Of a DNA stretch of 60,278 nt, positions 37,273 through 46,820 are shown in pieces. Numbering within the stretch: position 1 is the first letter of the stretch; each line of letters begins with the position of its first letter. Below the pieces are notes generated by a model. The model saw only the letters and a program-made list of their open reading frames with translations, was not told the origin of the DNA and ran no database searches. The position numbers were made by a program, and so were the translations under genes. This DNA comes from Neptuniibacter sp. UBA6509 (GTDB lineage Bacteria > Pseudomonadota > Gammaproteobacteria > Pseudomonadales > Balneatricaceae), in contig DJLT01000094.1 in assembly GCA_002435145.1 (NCBI GenBank), positions 27,030-87,307 on the forward strand, read 5' to 3'.

Positions 37273-39846
37273 GTGGGCAAGTCAGTGCAGAATCAATCAC
37301 AATCAGTCATGAGTGAACCATCAAGTAACTTCTCAGTTCCCGATGGTCACTATAATGAGGCGTTTGATCTAGGTCTGCCTCGTTCGCACTGGCAATACCT
37401 ACTAGAAAGCATCGAAACCCTTGGACACGATGGGCTTCAGGACCGACATAAAAAAGCAGAACGCATATTACGTGATGATGGCGCTACCTATAACCTTGCT
37501 AGCGGGCCTTTAGACAGTAAAACCTGGGAACTAGACCCTATTCCAATGCTTATTCCAAGCGAAGAATGGAGTCTCATCGAAGCAGGTTTAACCGAACGCG
37601 CTGAACTTTTAAACCTCATTTTGAAGGACATTTACGGTCCCAGAGAGCTTATTCGTCAAGCCGTTATTCCGCCTGAAATCATTTATAGCCACCCGGGTTT
37701 CCTACGCCAGTGCCAAGATATTCAACTTCCCAATGATCATCAGTTGACACTTCATGCCGCAGATATGATCAGGGGAGCTGATGGTAAGATTATCATCATC
37801 GGAGACCGTACCCAGTCACCAAGCGGTGCGGGTTATGCGCTCGAAAACCGCACGGTCCTTTCTCGTGTGGTGCCCAGCCTATTTCGTGATAGCCAAGTAC
37901 ATCGGTTATCTCATTTTTTTCAATCTCTTAGAAATACACTCGCTTCGCTTGCTAAAGATAAAACCGATGATCCATTGATCGTCATCCTAACACCGGGTGC
38001 TTACAGCGAAACCTATTTTGAACATACCTATCTTTCCAACTACCTCGGCTACCCTTTGGTTCAGGGTAGTGATTTGATAGTTAGGGATGGATGTGTCTGG
38101 CTTAAGTCCCTAAATGGGTTAAGCAAAGTTAACGTTATAATGCGCCGTGTAGATGATATTTACTGTGACCCCGTTGAGTTAAAGTCTAATTCCTATCTGG
38201 GAATTCCTGGCCTCCTTGAGGTCATCCGCAACGGCAATGTTGCAGTCAGTAATCCGCTTGGTTCCGGCATTCTAGAAACGCCCGCTTTATTAAAATACAT
38301 GCCTCAAATCAGCCAGCACTTTCTGGGCCGCGATTTAAAACTACCGTCTGTCGATACTTGGTGGTGCGGCGATAAGAGTGATCTAAACTTCATTAAATCT
38401 AACTTGGATTCTCTTATCATTAAACCCGCTATGCGCAAGGCCAGCAGCCCCAGCGTATATGGCCATATGCTAACCGCGGAAAGCCGATCAGAAATACTGG
38501 CTCGTATCGAAGCATCCCCCCATGAGTTTGTGGCACAAAGCTATGTCACCCCTTCCTATCTGCCAGCGTGGCAAGATAATGAGATTCTGACACGACCTTC
38601 AATTTTTAGAAGTTTTACTGTATCGAATCAGGTGGCAAATCAAAGTACATATACCGTAATGGCCGGCGGCTTAACTCGGGTTGGCTTAAGCCAGCAAGCC
38701 ACCGTTGTGACGAATCAAGCGGGGTCACAAAGTAAAGACACCTGGATACTAGCATCCGAACCTGAAAAGCAGACCACTCTAATTGAAGATAACAGTGGCA
38801 TCATAAATCTAGCACACGAAGCTAATCTACCCAGCCGAGTCATTGAAAATCTTTTCTGGATGGGGCGCTACGCGGAAAGAGCCGAGTCCAACATGCGCTT
38901 AATGCGTACCGTTTTCATGCAGATGAATGGCATTGAGCCATTGCCCGAAAAATCTAAAAAGATGCTATTGCAGGCTCTATCTCAGCAAACCAATTGTCTT
39001 CCTGGTTTTATGGATATAGAGAAACTGGATAATCCCGACCAAGAGCTGATCGATATCATCTTAGATAGCAATCGCTCCAGCAGTATTAAATCCAGTTTAT
39101 TAGCACTCTTAACTTGTTCGGAAGAAGTCAAAGAGATGCTATCCGCAGACACACACAGAATCATTAACGATATTCGAGATAATCTGTTTGAACTGGAGCG
39201 TTCTTATATCAGTGGTTTACCCTCAGCGCCTGAGGAATCACTGGATCCACTAGTAACGACCTTGCTTGCGATGTCGGGTCTAAGCCATGAAAGTATGCTC
39301 CAAGGCGTTGGCTGGAAGTTTCAAGAGATTGGCCGCCGTACAGAAAGAGCGCTACAAACTGCTCGGCTCATTCAATCATTACTAACAACCGCACTGCCCC
39401 AATCGCAACAACAGCAAATTCTTGAATCAGTGCTTCTTAGTGTCGAAGCATTAATAACCTTCAGACGACGCTATCGTACACATACCGATGTTGCACACGG
39501 GTTAGAGTTACTGATGTTAGATGAAACTAACCCACGCTCTATCATCTACCAGCTACAGTGCCTTCTAAACCATTTTAAAGACCTACCACAACCTGATTCT
39601 CTAAAACCAGGCTTAAGTCCGGGTGAGAAGCGACTTATTCAATCACTCAGCAACATTCAAATGGCAGACCTTGATGCTGTATCAAGATATGACACAGAGA
39701 CTCAATCACGCGGCCAACTTCAACAACTACTAAAAGAAGTAATCAAGCACATTGAAGATTTCTCTTCTGTGCTCAGCGATCAATACTTTGATCACCAATC
39801 AGAGCCTCAGCAACTTGAAGCCACCCAAGGGATTGTATTTCTATGA
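37273..39846 (+). CDS. Fusion of permuted ATP-grasp and alpha-E domains
   Basis: The 857-residue protein joins an N-terminal permuted ATP-grasp domain (about residues 50-495; PIPMLIPSEEWSLIEAGL, GAGYALENRTVLSRV, VILTPGAYSETYFEHTYL, YCDPVELKSNSYLG, LIIKPAMRK) to a C-terminal alpha-E domain (about 515-835; RVIENLFWMGRYAERAE, WKFQEIGRRTERALQTARL). It thus repeats in one chain what the two preceding genes supply separately. Where the unfused ATP-grasp has VLEDNLRVPSG, this one has IIIGDRTQSPSG, a divergent nucleotide/metal loop. The start is uncertain: GTG 37273 or ATG 37309 (12 residues shorter), neither with a strong ribosome site. Its stop overlaps the next ATG (ATGA). Confidence 0.9.
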   Translation: MGKSVQNQSQSVMSEPSSNFSVPDGHYNEAFDLGLPRSHWQYLLESIETLGHDGLQDRHKKAERILRDDGATYNLASGPLDSKTWELDPIPMLIPSEEWSLIEAGLTERAELLNLILKDIYGPRELIRQAVIPPEIIYSHPGFLRQCQDIQLPNDHQLTLHAADMIRGADGKIIIIGDRTQSPSGAGYALENRTVLSRVVPSLFRDSQVHRLSHFFQSLRNTLASLAKDKTDDPLIVILTPGAYSETYFEHTYLSNYLGYPLVQGSDLIVRDGCVWLKSLNGLSKVNVIMRRVDDIYCDPVELKSNSYLGIPGLLEVIRNGNVAVSNPLGSGILETPALLKYMPQISQHFLGRDLKLPSVDTWWCGDKSDLNFIKSNLDSLIIKPAMRKASSPSVYGHMLTAESRSEILARIEASPHEFVAQSYVTPSYLPAWQDNEILTRPSIFRSFTVSNQVANQSTYTVMAGGLTRVGLSQQATVVTNQAGSQSKDTWILASEPEKQTTLIEDNSGIINLAHEANLPSRVIENLFWMGRYAERAESNMRLMRTVFMQMNGIEPLPEKSKKMLLQALSQQTNCLPGFMDIEKLDNPDQELIDIILDSNRSSSIKSSLLALLTCSEEVKEMLSADTHRIINDIRDNLFELERSYISGLPSAPEESLDPLVTTLLAMSGLSHESMLQGVGWKFQEIGRRTERALQTARLIQSLLTTALPQSQQQQILESVLLSVEALITFRRRYRTHTDVAHGLELLMLDETNPRSIIYQLQCLLNHFKDLPQPDSLKPGLSPGEKRLIQSLSNIQMADLDAVSRYDTETQSRGQLQQLLKEVIKHIEDFSSVLSDQYFDHQSEPQQLEATQGIVFL

Positions 39847-40724
39847 TTTACCGCATCCGACATATCACAGAATATACCTACAACAGACCTGTTTCGCTTT
39901 GCTACAACCAAGCTCACCTTCTACCTCGCAGTACAGACAATCAAATTTGTCAGAACATGCAGGTAAACATTACTCCTAAGCCGGACTATTTTTCCCAGCG
40001 AGAAGATTACTTTGGCAACAACTGCTTCTACTTTTCACTGCAAAAGCACCATAAGAAATTAGTAATCGACGTTACCACCGAGATAGATACCCAATCCGAG
40101 CGTGCATCCCTGGATCTTGATCTGGGTAAAACATGCTCTCAGGTAAAACAAGAATTAGAACTATCGACTCTGCCTGAAGTTATCGAAGCCAAAGAGTTTT
40201 TGTTAGATTCACCAATGATTAAAATCAGCAGTGAATTGAAGGACTACGCACAAGAACTGTTTGATGAGAATCGCCCTCTATGCTCAGCAGTACGCGCCCT
40301 AACCACTAAGATATTCAACGAATTCAAATATGACCCAAGTTCAACCAACGTAGCCACCCCACTACATGAAGCGTTAGAGAAAAAAAGCGGGGTATGTCAG
40401 GATTTCGCCCATATTGCTATCGGCTGTTTAAGAGCAATGGGGTATCCAGCACGCTATATTAGTGGCTACTTAGAAACCTTACCCCCACCGGGAGAAGAAA
40501 AACTAATAGGCGCTGATGCCTCCCACGCATGGTTTGCTGTCTACTCCCCGGGTGAAGGCTGGTTTGAGTTTGATCCAACTAATGACGACATCCCCGCGGA
40601 TCAGCACATAACAACAGCTTGGGGGCGTGATTACTCTGATGTAACCCCACTGAGAGGGGTTGTTTTTGATGGAGGGAACAGTCAGGAGCTAAGCGTATCT
40701 GTGGATGTAAGAAGGCTTTCCTAA
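39843..40724 (+). CDS. Transglutaminase-like cysteine peptidase family protein
   Basis: The 293-residue cytoplasmic protein has the bacterial transglutaminase N-terminal domain (about 1-100, RIRHITEYTYNRPV) and the core with triad Cys185 (SGVCQDF), His228 (DASHAW) and Asp244 (FDPTND). It overlaps the ATP-grasp-alpha-E fusion by four bases (ATGA), so the two are translationally coupled. In this setting it may hydrolyse, or transfer through, the isopeptide made by the ligases, but that is inference. Confidence 0.9.
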   Translation: MIYRIRHITEYTYNRPVSLCYNQAHLLPRSTDNQICQNMQVNITPKPDYFSQREDYFGNNCFYFSLQKHHKKLVIDVTTEIDTQSERASLDLDLGKTCSQVKQELELSTLPEVIEAKEFLLDSPMIKISSELKDYAQELFDENRPLCSAVRALTTKIFNEFKYDPSSTNVATPLHEALEKKSGVCQDFAHIAIGCLRAMGYPARYISGYLETLPPPGEEKLIGADASHAWFAVYSPGEGWFEFDPTNDDIPADQHITTAWGRDYSDVTPLRGVVFDGGNSQELSVSVDVRRLS

Positions 40725-41191
40725 AAAAGCACACTAAATTACGCCCTTAATATTCAATTTCTTCATTATTAGAGAAACTTGCAGCTTGCGTAGACATAAA
40801 AGGTAAACACATTTCTCAGATCTGATCAGCTGAACCGCTTAGAGCACTTGAACAGCTTATTGCAACCTCCATTTCTAGGGGGCCCCAATTTACATTTATT
40901 TAACAAACTAGTAATCAATTCAGCTATTTCATTGCATCCCTATCAGATGTATTGAAACCTAAAAAGCATTCCCCGCTCAGCTTTTAGTCTTCATAATCTA
41001 ATTTAATAGAAGTTTTAACCAGTATGGAATGAGACTGAAAGCTCTACAACACCCTAAAGAAACATTTAACTCAGAAAAAAATAATAAACGTATTCTTGAT
41101 TTCAAAAAATTATAATAATGAAGTCAATAGGGGAGAAATTGACATAAACAGGTGTAAGATGCTTTTTAAACACAGTTTTTAAAAATAACCT
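40725..41191. other. 467-base convergent intergenic region
   Basis: This gap separates the amidoligase cluster from the end of the polysaccharide operon. A stem CTAAAAAGC/GCTTTTAG (40959-40987, one bulge) could act as a bidirectional terminator. An AT-only stem TTTTTAAA/TTTAAAAA (about 41163-41184) lies next to the wzz stop. A TTGACA at about 41140 has no matching -10. No gene was found. Confidence 0.4.
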
Positions 41192-41851
41192 CTAGCGCAC
41201 AAACCGCTTTTGGGCAACATTCCTAAACAAAACTATAGCACTACCAATCACAGCACCGAAGAAAATCGATACAAGGAAAGCAAGTGCAGGCCTAGGTGTC
41301 TTTTTTATTGCTACTGACCCAAAAGATAACGCTTTCGAACCACTCTGAATCTGCATAATAGTTCTTTTGGCATTAAGAAGATTATTTACAGCTCTCTCTG
41401 TACCAAGCAATTCATTAGATAGTTCAGTTTCAATGACTTCTAGTTCATACATAGCTTCTTTTAAAATGAGCTGCGTTAACTTGTCATTCATCATAGAAAG
41501 CTCTTCTATATAACTTTCCGCCTTTTTGTATTTATCAGTCTTCAAAGACAAATACCTACCGCTCTTAACGCTCTCCCAGCGCTCTTCCGAATAAGACATA
41601 AAAATTGCTGGCAGACCTAGTTCTAAACACTCGATATGCATGTCACAGAGCTGCTGATCTCCAATCATTCTCATATTGGTACTAACAGGGATAGAAACGG
41701 TATATACTGGTTTTGAAAACTTTAAGTACCCCCAATTCAACACTAAACATATAGAAATACTAATAACTATAAGCCATTTCCCCTTCCACAAAACCTCAGC
41801 GATATCAAACAAATCAAATTGTCCCTCACGCATCAAATTTTCAGTTGTCAT
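41192..41851 (-). CDS. wzz: Wzz/chain-length determinant family protein
   Basis: The 219-residue inner-membrane protein has two transmembrane segments (about residues 28-46 and 190-212) flanking a periplasmic, helical region, the topology of polysaccharide co-polymerases. The Pro-rich motif before the second segment (KKTPRPALAFLV) is the Wzz signature. It would set the length distribution of the polymer made by Wzy. It is shorter than typical O-antigen Wzz (about 325 residues), so the periplasmic part is reduced. An AGGCGAG ribosome site precedes the ATG. It is the last gene of the operon. Confidence 0.82.
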   Translation of the reverse strand: MTTENLMREGQFDLFDIAEVLWKGKWLIVISISICLVLNWGYLKFSKPVYTVSIPVSTNMRMIGDQQLCDMHIECLELGLPAIFMSYSEERWESVKSGRYLSLKTDKYKKAESYIEELSMMNDKLTQLILKEAMYELEVIETELSNELLGTERAVNNLLNAKRTIMQIQSGSKALSFGSVAIKKTPRPALAFLVSIFFGAVIGSAIVLFRNVAQKRFVR

Positions 41852-41945
41852 TTATCTCGCCTACAAAAAAAATAATCGCCAAAACAGCAATACTTAAAGC
41901 CACCAACAGCTTCCCAAAATTTAATATGTACACCAATCAAAGAAG

Positions 41946-43895
41946 CTAATGCAAAGGAGCAGAGATGTCTTCATCAGCAGCTCTTACAGCTAACCAATCG
42001 ACAACAGGTGAACTTGGCTTATAACCACGAACAGCACTTTCCAATATAGCTCTGGCCGCGACAGCATCACCGGAAACTTCAGCCTCCTCTAATTTTAAGA
42101 TGACATCCAATAATATTTCATGTTTAAGTACCTCCTCTCTTGCCATCATAATCTTTGAATGATCTGTACCTATAACATCATCACCAATCAAGAGCTCTTC
42201 ATATAATTTCTCGCCAGGTCTCAAGCCACTATATTCGATTGACACCCCATTTGGATTCTCTTTATCTTTCACTTGACGCCCCATGAGATGAATCATTCGT
42301 TTCGCTAAGCTTGTAATTTTGACTGGTTCCCCCATATCCAACACAAACACATCCCCTCCTTTGGCCATAGAACCTGCCTGAATAACCAATGTAGCAGCTT
42401 CAGGTATTGTCATAAAAAATCGTGTAATCTCAGGATGAGTAACCGTAATAGGCCCCCCCGCCCCTATTTGATTACGAAAAAGAGGAACAACTGAGCCAGA
42501 AGAACCTAGAACATTACCAAAGCGAACCATTGAAAAAACTGTGCTGTGACCCCTTTGAGCTAAATCCTGCAAAATCAATTCAGCTAACCGCTTTGTCGCA
42601 CCCATAACATTTGTGGGTCGAACTGCCTTGTCGGTAGAAATCAAAACAAAACGTTCCACAGAAGCCTTCACTGCGGCCTCAGCAATAATTTTTGTTCCTA
42701 TAGCATTATTACGAATACCCTCGAATATATTATGTTCAACCATAGGAACATGTTTATAAGCAGCTGCATGATAGATTGTGTCAATCTTAAATTTCCTGAG
42801 AACTCTATCAATACGCTCAATATCTAAAACCGAACCTAAAACTGGATACACATCGATACTTATCCCTAAACTGCCTGCCAACTCCCTAAGCTCATGTTCT
42901 ATGCTATATAAAGCAAACTCGCACATTTCATATAAAATTATAGATTTAGGATCGTTAACTAGCACCTGCCGAGATATCTCTGCTCCTATTGACCCCCCAG
43001 CCCCACTAATAAGAACCGCCTTATTACTAATACTTCTAGAAACTAATTCCACATCTGCGGGCACAGGGTCCCTGCCCAATAAATCCTCTAATTCAACATC
43101 CCGCAAACTATCAACTGATTCCCCGGATACGATTTCAGACATCGGAGGCACAGTCTTAACATAAACAGGGAATGCAGATAAAGACTCTAAAATTACACTT
43201 TTCTGAGAGAGGCTTGCCGAAGGTAGAGCCAATAACACATGTGTAATTCCCTGGTCCCCGATCAATACAGACAATTGCTCAGGACTGTATACTGGTAGCC
43301 CATTAACGGTACTACGATGCAACCCCTGATCATCATCTATAAAACCTACCGGCATATATTCCGCCCCATTTACCAAAGCAGCTGCCAACTGAACTCCTGA
43401 CCCCCCTGCACCATAAATAAGAACTGGATCTTTTTCTACATAATAGCGTAACAACCAATGATAATAGCTACGAACTAAAAATCTACTCCCTCCAACATAA
43501 ACTAATGCTGCAAGTGCAAAATTAACTGGTACTGAACGCGGGAAAGGCTGTACATTTAAAACAATTGCAGCAACCCAAAGAAAGGCAGCTAAAATAACAA
43601 CCCCTTTAATAACGGAAAAAATTGCTTGGGCACCCATGAACCGAACAACCGCACGGTAAAGCCCAAGCCGCATAAAAACTAGCAGACCTACAATTGGAAG
43701 CATAATAAACAAAGGCCAAGCCGGCTGAATAAATTCAGCTGGCCACCATTCAGCTAGACGAAGGGCGAATCCAGACCAAAGCGCCAGAGGAAGAGCAATT
43801 AAATCAGCGAGAACCATGATTGTCTTCTTACTATTTCTCCCCAATGCCATAATTCTGTAGTGAGGGGATTTAACAGGGGCACTAAACCCATTCAT
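41946..43895 (-). CDS. wbpM: WbpM/FlaA1-like UDP-GlcNAc 4,6-dehydratase, membrane-bound
   Basis: About 649 residues with four N-terminal membrane segments (first 150 residues), a CoA-binding-like domain with GAGGSGVQLAAAL, and a C-terminal SDR domain with SGAGGSIGAEISRQ and STDKAVRPTNVMGATKR. In the latter Met replaces the usual catalytic Tyr, as in WbpM. It would make UDP-4-keto-6-deoxy-sugar from UDP-GlcNAc. ATG 43895 is chosen since GGAG lies six bases upstream; ATG 43898 and TTG 43907 are in frame. The 4-keto product would feed the aminotransferase, the next gene upstream. Confidence 0.88.
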   Translation of the reverse strand: MNGFSAPVKSPHYRIMALGRNSKKTIMVLADLIALPLALWSGFALRLAEWWPAEFIQPAWPLFIMLPIVGLLVFMRLGLYRAVVRFMGAQAIFSVIKGVVILAAFLWVAAIVLNVQPFPRSVPVNFALAALVYVGGSRFLVRSYYHWLLRYYVEKDPVLIYGAGGSGVQLAAALVNGAEYMPVGFIDDDQGLHRSTVNGLPVYSPEQLSVLIGDQGITHVLLALPSASLSQKSVILESLSAFPVYVKTVPPMSEIVSGESVDSLRDVELEDLLGRDPVPADVELVSRSISNKAVLISGAGGSIGAEISRQVLVNDPKSIILYEMCEFALYSIEHELRELAGSLGISIDVYPVLGSVLDIERIDRVLRKFKIDTIYHAAAYKHVPMVEHNIFEGIRNNAIGTKIIAEAAVKASVERFVLISTDKAVRPTNVMGATKRLAELILQDLAQRGHSTVFSMVRFGNVLGSSGSVVPLFRNQIGAGGPITVTHPEITRFFMTIPEAATLVIQAGSMAKGGDVFVLDMGEPVKITSLAKRMIHLMGRQVKDKENPNGVSIEYSGLRPGEKLYEELLIGDDVIGTDHSKIMMAREEVLKHEILLDVILKLEEAEVSGDAVAARAILESAVRGYKPSSPVVDWLAVRAADEDISAPLH

Positions 43896-43907
43896 CATAA
43901 ACTCCAA

Positions 43908-44176
43908 TTTATTGAAATAGACTTAAAGAACCAATAAAAACCATTTGCCACTTAACTCCAATAAAAACGAATCTTAAGAAAAAATATGGCACTAATCCTA
44001 CTCGCCATTACTGGCAATCACTCGTGGGCCCAAAGCAGCATTATTATACATGTCTATTATTAATACTATCTCATGATCTCTTCATACTTTTTTAAACTCT
44101 ACTTTCTATTAAGATCACTCAAAGAGGGTAGGAATAGGTTTGCTAATCCCCCTTATAAACTCAAATCAAAACATAT
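43908..44176. promoter_or_regulatory. Intergenic gap inside the polysaccharide locus, possible internal promoter
   Basis: The 269 bases between the aminotransferase stop and the wbpM-like gene are the only large gap in an otherwise overlapping operon. On the minus strand TATAAT lies at 44043-44048 without a clear -35. The dehydratase and wzz could have their own promoter here. Confidence 0.35.
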
Positions 44177-45352
44177 TTACGGTAATGGCCGCTGAAAAAC
44201 ATCTCTTAGAACTTCACAAGTTTTATCAATCTCTTCCTGAGTCAATGTTGGATGACACATACACATTAGGCTAGATTTACCTAACTCTTGCGCAAAAGCT
44301 AGCGCATTTTTAGGCCTGATACCTGTACCATCAAATGCTTTTTCCAAATACACCTCTGAGCAAGTACCAGAGAAGCATGGTACACCTTTGGCATTTATTT
44401 CAGCCATAAAGTGATCTCGGACTTTCTCCGCTTCATTTATAGGGACATCAACAAAAAAATAACACTTATAAGCGGCATGCAAAATCGTAGAAGGAACTTC
44501 AGGCACCCTTATAACGTCCAAGTCTTTTACAGCATCCCATATTTGCTCAGCATACTTTAAACGAACACTCTGCCATTCATCCATTTTCTTAATCTGAATC
44601 CGCCCAATCACAGCCTGCATTTCTGTCATGCGCCAATTAGTTCCAAATGACTCATGCAACCAACGAAATCCCGGAGGATGCTCTTGCTCATAAACAGCCC
44701 CCCAGCTTTTACCATGGTCCTTAAATGACCACATAGATGACCAAAGAGAATGATCGTTAGTTGTAACCATTCCTCCTTCCCCACCTGTTGTCATAATTTT
44801 ATCCTGACAGAAAGACCAACAGCCTATATGACCAATACTTCCAACTGATTGATTTTTATATTTAGCACCATGTGCCTGAGCACAATCTTCAATTACAAAT
44901 AAACCTTTACCCGATGCTAGCGACATGATTGGATCCATATCACACGGCCAACCTGCTAAATGAACACAAATAATTGCTTTAGTTCGAGAAGTGATAACAG
45001 CAGAAATCGTCTCAGCAGTTATATTTTGACTATCTCTGTCGACATCAGCAAACACAGGCATTGCTCCTGAATTTACAATGCTTGAAACTGACGCTAAAAA
45101 AGTACGAGAAGTTACAATAACCTCATCACCAATGCCAATCCCTAAAGCCTTCAAGGCTAGGTCCAGCGCGACAGTTCCATTAGCTAAAGCAATCGCATAT
45201 TTAGCTTCAGCAAAACAAGCAAACTCCCGTTCAAAATCTCGCCCTTCTCTACCAGTCCAGTAATTAACCTGATTAGTAAGTAGCACATCTCTCACTGCAT
45301 CAGCCTCTTCTTTAGAGAATGATGGCCAAGAGGAAAAAGGTCCATTTAACAT
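44177..45352 (-). CDS. DegT/DnrJ/EryC1/StrS-family sugar aminotransferase
   Basis: The 391-residue PLP enzyme has the family pattern: LANGTVALDLALKALGIG, VIEDCAQAHGAK (Asp156 and Gln159 near the cofactor), and SFCQDKIMTTGGEGG with the Schiff-base Lys185. It would transaminate a UDP-4-keto-6-deoxy sugar, most simply the product of the WbpM-like dehydratase, to a 4-amino-4,6-dideoxy sugar. It starts immediately after the sugar-transferase stop. The exact substrate cannot be read from the sequence. Confidence 0.9.
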   Translation of the reverse strand: MLNGPFSSWPSFSKEEADAVRDVLLTNQVNYWTGREGRDFEREFACFAEAKYAIALANGTVALDLALKALGIGIGDEVIVTSRTFLASVSSIVNSGAMPVFADVDRDSQNITAETISAVITSRTKAIICVHLAGWPCDMDPIMSLASGKGLFVIEDCAQAHGAKYKNQSVGSIGHIGCWSFCQDKIMTTGGEGGMVTTNDHSLWSSMWSFKDHGKSWGAVYEQEHPPGFRWLHESFGTNWRMTEMQAVIGRIQIKKMDEWQSVRLKYAEQIWDAVKDLDVIRVPEVPSTILHAAYKCYFFVDVPINEAEKVRDHFMAEINAKGVPCFSGTCSEVYLEKAFDGTGIRPKNALAFAQELGKSSLMCMCHPTLTQEEIDKTCEVLRDVFQRPLP

Positions 45353-45976
45353 TTAACGAACAACCGTTTTAATTATACACTCGAGATCAAGTTTTATTGA
45401 CCAGTTTTTAATATACTCTAGATTAATTTTAACCTTATCAGGCCAAATAACTTGTTTGTTATATAGTTCAGGATTATCAACATGAGCAAGAATAGTTTCT
45501 TCATTTTTATATTTTAAAGTTGCAGGACCTGTAATTCCAGGGCGAACGTTCAATAAAGCACACTCATCACCCTTTAATTCATCGGCAAAGCCAGGAACGT
45601 CAGGCCTAGGTCCGACAAAACTCATATCACCAATTAATACATTCCACAACTGCGGCAACTCATCTATTTTTGTATTCCTAAAAAAAGCACCGCAGGTAGT
45701 AATTCTAGGGTCCGATGAAAGAGTTACTGTTGTTGACATTGACTGTATTGGGCTCATAGTTTTGATCTTAAACACATTAAAGCGCTTACCATTTAGTCCA
45801 ACCCTACACTGAACGAACAAACCATTACTCTTTGTATCTGCACATGCAATAATCCAAGCTAGTAAAATCAACCACCAGAAAACTATCAAACCCGACAAAG
45901 CTAAGATAATATCAAGAGACCTTTTTAGCCTTTCTTGAGCTCTACTTAAACAAATCTCTTGATCGTCAGTAACCAT
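45353..45976 (-). CDS. Initiating sugar-phosphate transferase (PglC/WcaJ family)
   Basis: The family moves a sugar 1-phosphate from a UDP-sugar to undecaprenyl phosphate, the first membrane step of repeat-unit assembly. About 207 residues, with one membrane-embedded helix (about 22-46), then QCRVGLNGKRFNVFKIKTM, TKIDELPQLWNVLIGDMSFVG (landmark only, about residues 104-124), GPRPD and RPGITG. The small size is that of PglC-type monotopic enzymes. GTG 45994 is an alternative start giving 213 residues; ATG 45976 is preferred, after GGGG. The sugar is probably the amino-dideoxy product of the neighbouring genes. Confidence 0.88.
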   Translation of the reverse strand: MVTDDQEICLSRAQERLKRSLDIILALSGLIVFWWLILLAWIIACADTKSNGLFVQCRVGLNGKRFNVFKIKTMSPIQSMSTTVTLSSDPRITTCGAFFRNTKIDELPQLWNVLIGDMSFVGPRPDVPGFADELKGDECALLNVRPGITGPATLKYKNEETILAHVDNPELYNKQVIWPDKVKINLEYIKNWSIKLDLECIIKTVVR

Positions 45977-46820
45977 AACGCCCCAACGTTTCACCTACAA
46001 GCTTTTCCAAAACTTCCACTTCACTATCTCCTAAAGCTTCCCGCCCCTTTCCCACACTCTCACTAGAAACCTTTGCAATAGATTTTTCTATAGCCTGCTG
46101 ATCAAATTCTAAGGACAAAAACTTAGCAATGTTAATCAAATTAAGTTCCGGTTGCGAAACAAATTCCTCATAACTCAATCTAAAGACCCGGTCTTGCGGC
46201 ATTTCACGAAAAGCGTTTTCAGCACTTTCTATGCAACGCTGCCACTGAATTGCACAAACTTCGTTTAACGTATAGTTTATTAAAATCTCATCCATATCAT
46301 GAAGAATAGGCCCCCAAAAAGCTAATCGCTTATCTGACGAAGTCAATCGATGCAAACGACTCTTAAAATACCTCAGCGCATAAACTGGCAAATCAAGCAA
46401 GGGAACGAAACGCACCTTTTCCAACAAGTATGGTATATCTAATGTGGCAGTCCACCTTAATCTTGCCGAACCTACAGCATCGATACCATCTCGATAAATA
46501 AAAATATATTTAGAATCCGGCAATACTTTATCTACAAAAGGAATTCTCAGACTGCTAGCACATGTTTTCTCAACTACAGTATGAGCACCATATTTTGCTG
46601 CAACCCAATTAAACTGGCGATGTATATATTCACTAAGAGCTGCAGTAACTTTTGAGGGCGGGATTTCATCCGAAGGGAAACTGATATTCCCATGTCTCCA
46701 TATGTAGTTAATCTCATCACATGGCCAAGTTTCCACCCCATCAAGGGAACACAATACATCCCTCAACATATTAGTACCACTTCGTGGGGCGCCGACTATA
46801 ATTACATTTTGCCTTCTCAT
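45966..46820 (-). CDS. Sulfotransferase family protein (1 of 4)
   Basis: The 284-residue cytoplasmic protein has the 5'-phosphosulfate-binding P-loop GAPRSGTN (residues 10-17) and a 3'-phosphate-binding IYRDGIDAVGSARLRW segment, the two PAPS-binding elements of sulfotransferases. It would sulfate a sugar of the polysaccharide or its lipid-linked intermediate. It overlaps the glycosyltransferase upstream by four bases (ATGA) and the sugar transferase downstream by about 11. Confidence 0.82.
   Translation of the reverse strand: MRRQNVIIVGAPRSGTNMLRDVLCSLDGVETWPCDEINYIWRHGNISFPSDEIPPSKVTAALSEYIHRQFNWVAAKYGAHTVVEKTCASSLRIPFVDKVLPDSKYIFIYRDGIDAVGSARLRWTATLDIPYLLEKVRFVPLLDLPVYALRYFKSRLHRLTSSDKRLAFWGPILHDMDEILINYTLNEVCAIQWQRCIESAENAFREMPQDRVFRLSYEEFVSQPELNLINIAKFLSLEFDQQAIEKSIAKVSSESVGKGREALGDSEVEVLEKLVGETLGRYGY

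Noticed and set aside
41130-41165. TTGACA on the plus strand before the convergent wzz gene
   Set aside because: No -10 hexamer at a usable distance and no plus-strand gene downstream.
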